Below the pieces are notes generated by a model that did no database searches, was not told where the DNA came from, and was given only the letters and a program-made list of their open reading frames with translations. The position numbers were made by a program, and so were the translations under genes. From positions 1 through 12,131 of the forward strand of contig QWHP01000037.1 of the NCBI GenBank assembly GCA_021404985.1: a DNA stretch of 12,131 nucleotides, given 5' to 3'. Origin of the DNA: Actinobacteria bacterium ATB1 (lineage in GTDB: Bacteria > Actinomycetota > Acidimicrobiia > UBA2766). Within the stretch, counting starts at the first letter, position 1. Each line of letters begins with the position of its first letter. Positions 6,900 through 12,131 of this stretch are shown here, one piece after another.

Positions 6900-7592
6900 A
6901 TGGCACAGCTCGAGCTCTTTCCCGCCGATCCGGTCTCGCTGGTGGGGGATCCCCACCTCGTGCCTGCTCTGCGCGAGGTGATCCGGGTCGGGTTCTCCGA
7001 CAGGCTTCCCGCCGGAACCGGTGAGGTCGAGGTGAGGTGGAACCCGCGTCTGCGGTCCACTGTCGGCCGCGTCCTGTTCCGCCGCATCGCGGTGATCGAG
7101 ATCTCGCCCGCGTACCACGATGCCCACCCCGGGGAGCTCGTCGAGACGCTCACTCACGAGTACGCGCACGTCCTGCTGCCAGGCCAGGGCCACGGGGCCG
7201 CTTGGAGGCGCGAGTTCCTTTCTGCCCTGGCGCGACAGGGGCTCGAACCTCCCCCTGATCTCCTCAGGGCCCGCAACCAGGCACCCGGCTCGGGCCGCTA
7301 CTTGTGGCTTTGCACGCGTTGCGAGACGGCCGTCGGATCGTATTCGAGGCGGCGTCGTGACGAGGTCGCGTCGAGGAGCCTCTGTTGTGCGGCTCCCGTA
7401 CAGGTGCTGGACAGAGCGTCCGGAGACGCAGCACCTCCCCGCGACTTCCGCGTCCAGTGCCGCAGGTGCGGGTTCGCGTACGCCGCGTACGACGACCGAC
7501 GGCTCGCGACGCGCTTCGCGAGGCGCCACCGCTGCAGGTGCGGCGGGCGCCTCAGAGTCGTGGGACCCGTCGTGCCGGAGCAGACGCGTTGA
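6900..7592 (+). CDS. SprT-like zinc metalloprotein with two C-terminal zinc-ribbon-like clusters
   Basis: Resembles the SprT/SPRTN-like family of zinc metallopeptidases, some members of which cut proteins crosslinked to DNA; the role here is unknown. The metal site is HEYAH at residues 86-90, and H98 in GHGAAW is a probable third ligand. Before it, RFRxx-type strands and IEISPAYHDAHPGELVETL fit the SprT fold. The C-terminal third is rich in Arg and Cys: C138/C141 with C162/C163, then C187/C190 with C212/C214, which reads as two zinc ribbons where the family usually has one. Both include the basic stretch common in nucleic-acid-binding ribbons. Length is 230 aa. The ATG at 6900 is the obvious start, 54 bases after folK. 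The stop overlaps the next gene by TTGA. Nothing ties it to folate or pantothenate beyond position. Confidence 0.8.
   Translation: MAQLELFPADPVSLVGDPHLVPALREVIRVGFSDRLPAGTGEVEVRWNPRLRSTVGRVLFRRIAVIEISPAYHDAHPGELVETLTHEYAHVLLPGQGHGAAWRREFLSALARQGLEPPPDLLRARNQAPGSGRYLWLCTRCETAVGSYSRRRRDEVASRSLCCAAPVQVLDRASGDAAPPRDFRVQCRRCGFAYAAYDDRRLATRFARRHRCRCGGRLRVVGPVVPEQTR
7577..7580 (+). promoter_or_regulatory. Ribosome site supporting the TTG start at 7589
   Basis: GGAG lies 8 bases before the TTG at 7589 and inside the SprT-like gene's last codons. No ATG or GTG occurs in this frame close upstream, so this site decides the TTG start of the DUF2520 gene. Confidence 0.6.
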
Positions 7593-8464
7593 CGAGGACG
7601 GTTGCCATCATCGGAGCCGGGCAGGCCGGATCCGCGATCGCCCACGGCCTGCGCCGCGCTGCCTACAGGATCACCGCCGTCGCATCGCGAGCCGGCGAAT
7701 CCGCCGCGTCGCTCGCCGGCGAGGTGGATGGGCTCCCCGCATCCCCGGGCGAATGTGTGGCCTCGGCCGATCTGATCTTCGTCACCACCACCGACGACGC
7801 GATCGAGGGAGTGGTTGCCGGCGTCGCCTCCGGACTCGGGCCGCGCCATTCGGTAGTGCACTGTTCGGGGGTACTCGGCCTGAACGTGCTCGACCCCGCG
7901 AGTCGGGCCGGAGCGAGGGTGGGAATCCTGCATCCCGTGACACCCCTCGTGCCCCCCGAGGATCCTGCGACCTTGCACGGCAAGCCGATGGGAGTGGAGT
8001 CCCGCGGTGACGAGGCCTGGCTCCTCGAGATCGTCGCCGATCTCGGTGGCCGTCCGGTGAGCCTTGCGGGTGTGGACCGCACCCTGTATCACGCCGGTGC
8101 CGTAATGGGAGCGAACCTCGTGGTTGCCATGTGCGCGGCAGCAGAGAGAGTCCTCGTCGCCTCAGGCGTTGCCGAGGAGGATGCCCGGGTGATGGTGGCT
8201 TCTCTGCTGACATCGACGGCGCGGAACGTGGCCGGTGTGGGAGTCAAGGCTGCGCTCACAGGCCCCGTCCGGCGAGGGGACGCCGACGTCGTCAGGCGTC
8301 ACCGCGAGTCGCTCGGCACCGTCGACCCAGAGCTCGCTGAGACGTACCGGCTTGTCTCACGCCGGATCCTCGCGCTCATGGACGATCCCCTCGCCAGGGA
8401 CGTGAGCGGGGCTGCCTTGGAGCCTGCCGGGACTCTGCGTCCGGGCGCAGAGAGTGAGATCTGA
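7589..8464 (+). CDS. Rossmann-like and DUF2520 protein, possible ketopantoate reductase
   Basis: A 291-aa NAD(P)-binding protein. The N-terminus holds the dinucleotide motif GAGQAG (9-14) straight after a beta strand, then SADLIFVTTTDDAI, HCSGVLGLNVL and ILHPVTPL, as in 6-phosphogluconate dehydrogenase/F420-reductase-like folds. The C-terminal helical domain has LYHAGAVMGANLVVA and ALTGPVRRGDADVVRRH, the most recognisable DUF2520 signatures. The TTG 7589 start overlaps the previous stop (TTGA) and has GGAG 8 bases upstream. The stop overlaps panC (TGATG). Genes of this family stand before panC-panD in several actinobacteria. A non-canonical ketopantoate reductase, PanG, is known from Francisella, and I believe it belongs to this family, though I could not check. 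If so, the gene reduces 2-dehydropantoate to pantoate for PanC. Family call is firm; reaction is inference. Confidence 0.85.
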   Translation: MTRTVAIIGAGQAGSAIAHGLRRAAYRITAVASRAGESAASLAGEVDGLPASPGECVASADLIFVTTTDDAIEGVVAGVASGLGPRHSVVHCSGVLGLNVLDPASRAGARVGILHPVTPLVPPEDPATLHGKPMGVESRGDEAWLLEIVADLGGRPVSLAGVDRTLYHAGAVMGANLVVAMCAAAERVLVASGVAEEDARVMVASLLTSTARNVAGVGVKAALTGPVRRGDADVVRRHRESLGTVDPELAETYRLVSRRILALMDDPLARDVSGAALEPAGTLRPGAESEI

Positions 8465-9351
8465 TGGAGGTCGTCACCGCGCTGTCCGACCTGAGGACCC
8501 GGGTCGGGTCCGCGCGGACGTCAGGTGACGAAGTCGGACTCGTGCCGACGATGGGCTACCTGCACGCGGGTCACGTCTCTCTCGTCCGGCGGGCCCGCGC
8601 AAGATGCGGATTCGTGGTCGTGTCCGTCTTCGTGAATCCCCTCCAGTTCGGCGCCGGGGAGGATCTCGACGCCTACCCCCGCGACCCCGAGGGGGACATT
8701 GCGAAGCTCGAGGCGGCGGGCTGCGACCTCCTCTTCCAACCCTCGACCGAGGAGATGTATCCGGAGGGCGAACCCCTGACGCGTGTCCACGTCGGGCTGA
8801 TAGGCGACGACCTTTGTGGCCGGTCGCGTCCGGTCCACTTCGACGGAGTCGCCCTTGTCGTCACGAAGCTGCTCGCGGCGTGCGATCCCGACGCGGCCTT
8901 CTTCGGGCGCAAGGATGCGCAACAGCTCGCCTTGGTCCGGCGGCTCGCCGCTGACCTCTCGTTCCGTGCAGAGATCGTGGGCTGCCCGACGGTCCGTGAG
9001 TCCGACGGCCTCGCGATGTCGTCCCGAAACGCCTACCTGAGTCCCGAGGAGCGCCGGATCGCGCCCCGGCTGTTCGCGGCGCTGAGCACCGGGGCGGAAT
9101 TGGTGGTGGCGGGCGAGCGGGAACCTAGAGTTGTCGTCGGGAAGACCCTGTCAGTGCTGGCGCAAGAGCCCCGCCTCGACGTCGAATATGTGGAAGTCCG
9201 TGACGCGAGGACGGTCCAACCACTCGAGCGTCTGGACGGCGAGGTCCTTCTCGCCGTCGCGGCCCGTCTCGGGCCCGCACGGCTGATCGACAACGTCGTA
9301 CTCCACATCGACGGCACGTCCGTCACCGTGGATGCGGGCGAGATCAACTGA
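8464..9351 (+). CDS. panC: Pantothenate synthetase (PanC)
   Basis: Joins pantoate and beta-alanine with ATP to make pantothenate (vitamin B5), via a pantoyl-adenylate. Motifs: PTMGYLHAGH (28-37) with the HxGH nucleotide-binding signature, FVNPLQFGAGEDLDAYPR (56-73), GRSRPVHFDGV (119-129), FFGRKDAQQ (146-154) and RESDGLAMSSRN (178-189), equivalent to the KMSKS loop. The 295-aa length is typical. ATG 8464 shares one base with the preceding stop (TGATG), and no strong ribosome site is seen, so coupled translation is likely. The gene directly downstream, panD, makes its beta-alanine substrate, and the one upstream may make its pantoate. Confidence 0.97.
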   Translation: MEVVTALSDLRTRVGSARTSGDEVGLVPTMGYLHAGHVSLVRRARARCGFVVVSVFVNPLQFGAGEDLDAYPRDPEGDIAKLEAAGCDLLFQPSTEEMYPEGEPLTRVHVGLIGDDLCGRSRPVHFDGVALVVTKLLAACDPDAAFFGRKDAQQLALVRRLAADLSFRAEIVGCPTVRESDGLAMSSRNAYLSPEERRIAPRLFAALSTGAELVVAGEREPRVVVGKTLSVLAQEPRLDVEYVEVRDARTVQPLERLDGEVLLAVAARLGPARLIDNVVLHIDGTSVTVDAGEIN

Positions 9352-9369
9352 CACGGCCAGGCAACGACG

Positions 9370-9376
9370 AGGAGGG
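9370..9376 (+). promoter_or_regulatory. Strong ribosome binding site for panD
   Basis: AGGAGGG with an 8-base spacer to the ATG at 9385 is the best Shine-Dalgarno match in the window. It sits in the 33-base panC-panD gap, one of the few junctions without overlap, so panD appears to recruit ribosomes on its own. Confidence 0.75.
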
Positions 9377-9384
9377 ACCGGCCG

Positions 9385-9750
9385 ATGACTCGCACCATGA
9401 TGAACGGCAAGATCCACAGGGCGACCGTCACTGCGGCGAACCTGGACTACATCGGGAGCATCTCACTCGACCCGGAGCTGATGCGCGCGGCGGACATCCT
9501 CCCCAACGAGCAGGTGCACGTGCTCGACGTCACTAACGGGAACCGCTTCGAGACGTATGCGATCGAGGGCGCTCCCGGAGAGGTCTGCCTCAATGGCGCA
9601 GCGGCTCACCTCGTCGATGTCGGCGACCTCGTGATCGTCGTCAGCTACGTCCAGATGGACGAGGTGGCTGCCCGGGAGCATCGACCGCGAGTCGTGCTGG
9701 TCGACGAGGAGAACCGAATTGCCGGGGGTCTCGCGGAGCACGCCGCTTGA
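9385..9750 (+). CDS. panD: Aspartate 1-decarboxylase proenzyme (PanD)
   Basis: Decarboxylates L-aspartate to beta-alanine for PanC. It is a pyruvoyl enzyme made by self-cleavage of a proenzyme. The cleavage pair G24-S25 is present in DYIGSISLD, as are K9, Y22, R54 and T57, which in the E. coli enzyme serve processing and catalysis. Length is 121 aa (E. coli 126). ATG 9385 is backed by AGGAGGG 8 bases upstream. The stop overlaps the TTG proposed for nadB (TTGA). Self-cleavage would leave a beta chain of 24 residues and an alpha chain with an N-terminal pyruvoyl group. Many bacteria need a PanM/PanZ-type helper, which is not seen here; actinobacterial PanD is generally thought to mature alone. 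Confidence 0.97.
   Translation: MTRTMMNGKIHRATVTAANLDYIGSISLDPELMRAADILPNEQVHVLDVTNGNRFETYAIEGAPGEVCLNGAAAHLVDVGDLVIVVSYVQMDEVAAREHRPRVVLVDEENRIAGGLAEHAA
9735..9738 (+). promoter_or_regulatory. Ribosome site supporting the TTG start of nadB
   Basis: GGAG lies 8 bases before the TTG at 9747, within the end of panD. The same GGAG, 8-base spacer and TTGACG layout occurs at 7577-7594, so the TTG starts in this operon support each other. Confidence 0.6.
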
Positions 9751-11315
9751 CGGGCATCCCGGCTCGCGCCGACGTCGTCGTCGTCGGCGGGGGGATCGCA
9801 GGGATGGCTGCGGCTCTCGCGATAAGGTCTCGTCGGGTGACGCTCGTCACCAAGGAGAGCCTTGACGAGTCGACGACGAGGTACGCGCAAGGCGGGATCG
9901 CCGCGGCGCTCGCACTGCCCGACTCGCCCGACCTCCACTTCGAGGACACGGTCCGTGCGGGTGCCGGACTCTGTGACGAGGATGCTCTCCGTGTACTCGT
10001 GGACGAAGGGCCGGAGTGCATCGTCGAGCTCCTCGCCGGCGGGGCTCGTTTCGACAGGGCCGACGGGGGGCTCGCACTCGCCCGCGAGGGTGGCCATTCG
10101 ATGGCGCGCATCCTCCGTGCCGGTGGGGACGCTACAGGAGCCGAACTGCAGCGGTTGCTCGGCGAGGAGCTGCGCGAGAGCGACGTGCAACTGGTGCAGG
10201 ACTGCCGTGCCACGGGGCTTCGTCTGGAGCGGGGACGTTGCGCCGGGGTGCGCGTGAGCGACTACGACGCCCAGACGTATGAGATCGAGGCGAACGCCGT
10301 CGTCCTGGCGACCGGCGGCGCGGGTGCCCTGTACGACGTGACCACGAATCCCGACGTCGCGACGGCAGACGGGCTCGCCATGTCCATCCGGGCGGGTGCC
10401 GTCGTGACGGACCTCGAGTTCGTCCAGTTCCACCCCACGGCGCTCGTCGTCGACGAACGTCCGAGGCCTCTCGTCTCCGAGGCGGTGCGCGGTGAGGGTG
10501 CAGTCCTGCGCGGGGCGCAGGGGGAGAGGATCATGTCAGGTGTGCATCCCATGGAGGATCTCGCTCCCAGGGACATCGTGGCGCAGACGGTGTTCCGAAC
10601 GATGCGGGATTCGGGTTCCGCCCACGTCTGGCTCGATGCCCGCGCCGTCGAGGACTTCCCGCGGCGCTTCCCCACCGTCATGGCTACATGCACATCCCAC
10701 GGCCTCGACCCGCGCGAGGATTGGCTCCCTGTGGCCCCCGCAGCGCACTACTTCTGCGGCGGCGTCGTAACGGATCTCAAGGGCAGGACGTCGCTGCCGG
10801 GTCTCTACGCGTGCGGTGAGGTCGCCTGCACAGGCGTGCACGGCGCGAACCGCCTTGCCTCGAACTCGCTTCTGGAGGGTCTCGTCTTCGGACGCCGCGT
10901 CGGCAACGCCCTCGAAGAGCGAGACGAGGGAAAGCAGCACGTCGAGGGTGCCGCCCGATGGTTCGGCGAGGTGGCGGGCTCGTTCTCCGTCGGAGACGGC
11001 GAAGGCCGGGCCACGCCCGCGGCCGAGGTCATCCCACGACTCCGCCGGCTGATGACGCGTAAGGTCGGGGTCGTGAGGGCGGGGAGCGAGCTCGACTCTG
11101 CGTCACGGGAGATCACCGCGCTCGGCGCGGGGCGCATCGGAGGTCCCCTCGGGAACCTGCTTGTCGCCTCGAAGGCACTGGCCATCGCAGCGCTGATGCG
11201 CGAGGAGACTCGCGGCTGTCACGTCCGTGAGGACTTCCCCGAGGAGCGGGCCGAGTGGAGGCACAGGCGCTTCCAGAGGCTGACCGAGGATGGGCGACTG
11301 GAGGTGTTCACATGA
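9747..11315 (+). CDS. nadB: L-aspartate oxidase (NadB)
   Basis: FAD enzyme that oxidises L-aspartate to iminoaspartate, the first step of de novo NAD synthesis; the product is passed to quinolinate synthase NadA. The N-terminal FAD motif is VVVVGGGIAG (10-19). It is followed by TRYAQGGIAAAL, AGAGLCDEDAL, EGGHS, ATGGAG, DLEFVQFHPTAL, RGEGAVLRG, LAPRDIVAQ, AAHYFCGGV and the C-terminal FAD-binding GEVACTGVHGANRLASNSLL. The helical C-terminus includes LRRLMTRKVGVVR, usual in NadB and different from succinate dehydrogenase flavoproteins. Length is 522 aa (E. coli 540). The TTG start at 9747 overlaps the panD stop (TTGA) with GGAG 8 bases upstream. The stop overlaps nadC (ATGA). No nadA is in the window. 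Confidence 0.95.
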   Translation: MTGIPARADVVVVGGGIAGMAAALAIRSRRVTLVTKESLDESTTRYAQGGIAAALALPDSPDLHFEDTVRAGAGLCDEDALRVLVDEGPECIVELLAGGARFDRADGGLALAREGGHSMARILRAGGDATGAELQRLLGEELRESDVQLVQDCRATGLRLERGRCAGVRVSDYDAQTYEIEANAVVLATGGAGALYDVTTNPDVATADGLAMSIRAGAVVTDLEFVQFHPTALVVDERPRPLVSEAVRGEGAVLRGAQGERIMSGVHPMEDLAPRDIVAQTVFRTMRDSGSAHVWLDARAVEDFPRRFPTVMATCTSHGLDPREDWLPVAPAAHYFCGGVVTDLKGRTSLPGLYACGEVACTGVHGANRLASNSLLEGLVFGRRVGNALEERDEGKQHVEGAARWFGEVAGSFSVGDGEGRATPAAEVIPRLRRLMTRKVGVVRAGSELDSASREITALGAGRIGGPLGNLLVASKALAIAALMREETRGCHVREDFPEERAEWRHRRFQRLTEDGRLEVFT

Positions 11316-12131
11316 GGGCTGGGTTGGCGGGTCCGGGCCCTGTGGCCCCTCCCTGGCACGCGGTCGAAGCCGCTGTGGGTGCCGCTCTCGCCGAGGACTT
11401 GGGTCTTGCCGGTGATGTCACGACGGCTGCCCTCGTCGACTCGGACGCATCCGGGCGAGGACAGCTCCGGTTCCGGTCAGGGGGAGTCCTCGCCGGTACC
11501 TGGGCAGTTGAGGCGGTGTGCGGGCGTTTCGACCTGTACGTGAGCTGGGGAGCGTCGGACGGGGACCTGGTTCCGCCGGGCGAATCCGCGGGAGAGATCG
11601 AGGGGTCGCTCGCGGACCTGTTGACTGCCGAGCGCACTGCGCTGAACTTCCTCACCCATCTGAGCGGTGTCGCCACCGTCACGCGACAGATCGTGCAGAC
11701 GCTCGACGACCTCGGTTCCCCCATGCGCGTGCGGGACACGCGCAAGACCCTGCCCTGCCTTCGAGCGCTCCAGAAGGCCGCCGTGCGGGCCGGGGGCGGG
11801 GTGAACCACAGGATGGGGCTCTTCGACTCGGTTCTCGTGAAGGACAACCATCTTGCCGGTCTCAGGGCGCAAGGCCGCGGAATCCGCGATGCTGTCGAGC
11901 TCTCCAGGACCACATGGCCAGGCCTCCCGGTCGAGATCGAGGCGGACACGCTGGAGCAGGCTGTGGAGACGGCCGAGGCGGGGGCCGACATGGTCCTCGT
12001 GGACAACATGACGCCGGAAGAGGTCGCAGCCGTTGTCGAGGCTGTTGCCGGCCGGGTGACGATCGAGATCAGCGGGGGTGTGAACGCGGAGAACATCGAG
12101 GAGTACGCGGCATGCGGCGCAGACTTCGTGG
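11312..12131 (+). CDS. nadC: Quinolinate phosphoribosyltransferase (NadC), cut by the right edge
   Basis: Converts quinolinate and PRPP to nicotinate mononucleotide with loss of CO2, the third step of de novo NAD synthesis. The frame is open from ATG 11312 to the end, giving 273 codons; typical proteins are about 280-290 aa, so only a short tail is missing. Motifs: AEDLGLAGDVTTAAL (27-41), AERTALNFLTHLSG (106-119), RDTRKTLP (141-148), GGGVNHRMGL (161-170), KDNH (177-180), EIEAD (208-212), VDN (230-232) and EISGGVN (252-258), covering the PRPP and quinolinate site. After KTLP a Cys stands where Gly is more usual (C149). The ATG overlaps the nadB stop by four bases (ATGA). Confidence 0.95.
   Translation, partial: MRAGLAGPGPVAPPWHAVEAAVGAALAEDLGLAGDVTTAALVDSDASGRGQLRFRSGGVLAGTWAVEAVCGRFDLYVSWGASDGDLVPPGESAGEIEGSLADLLTAERTALNFLTHLSGVATVTRQIVQTLDDLGSPMRVRDTRKTLPCLRALQKAAVRAGGGVNHRMGLFDSVLVKDNHLAGLRAQGRGIRDAVELSRTTWPGLPVEIEADTLEQAVETAEAGADMVLVDNMTPEEVAAVVEAVAGRVTIEISGGVNAENIEEYAACGADFV

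Noticed and set aside
1..12131. Mobile elements, CRISPR arrays, tRNA or rRNA genes, attachment sites, signs of recent transfer
   Set aside because: No transposase or integrase motif, no regularly spaced repeat array, no RNA gene signature, and base composition looks even across the window.

Overview
The window is a dense, high-GC (roughly two-thirds G+C by eye) run of fourteen genes, all on the + strand, with almost no intergenic DNA. In order: tilS, hpt, a divergent ftsH, folE, folP, a phosphatase-fold protein without its active site, folB, folK, a SprT-like zinc protein, a Rossmann/DUF2520 protein, panC, panD, nadB and the 5' part of nadC, which runs off the right edge. The order tilS-hpt-ftsH-folE-folP-folB-folK ... 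DUF2520-panC-panD is, from memory, that of the actinobacterial folate/pantothenate locus (for example Mycobacterium). The attached nadB-nadC, the lack of a DUF3180-type membrane gene after folK, and the frequent GTG/TTG starts suggest a deep-branching actinobacterium, perhaps of the Acidimicrobiia type. That placement is inference.

Layout. Positions 1-1948 hold tilS (tRNA-Ile lysidine synthesis) and hpt (purine salvage), coupled by a TGATG overlap. A 77-base gap (1949-2025) carries GGTACC repeats and a small hairpin ahead of ftsH (2026-3909). Positions 3906-6845 are the folate block: folE, folP, a pseudophosphatase-like protein, folB and folK together cover most steps from GTP to dihydropteroate, apart from removal of the triphosphate and pABA supply. 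A 54-base gap precedes a SprT-like protein (6900-7592). Positions 7589-9750 are the pantothenate block: a DUF2520 protein that may be a ketopantoate reductase, then panC and panD. Positions 9747-12131 are NAD synthesis: nadB and nadC.

Nine of the thirteen gene junctions overlap by 1 or 4 bases (TGATG, ATGA, GTGA, TTGA), so the genes are probably read as one or a few long messages with coupled translation. The products feed three cofactor pathways: tetrahydrofolate, CoA and NAD. They also meet biochemically, because the pantothenate enzyme PanB (not in the window) consumes a folate one-carbon unit.

Most genes are ordinary. The points worth a second look are: an FtsH with an intact protease site but a substituted pore loop (Phe-Val-Gly becomes Arg-Ala-Gly) and an altered Walker B; a dual-specificity-phosphatase-like protein that has lost the catalytic Cys and Arg yet sits inside the folate operon; the DUF2520 gene next to panC; and a SprT-like protein with two zinc-ribbon-like cysteine clusters. 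No RNA genes, mobile elements, CRISPR arrays or convincing terminators were seen.
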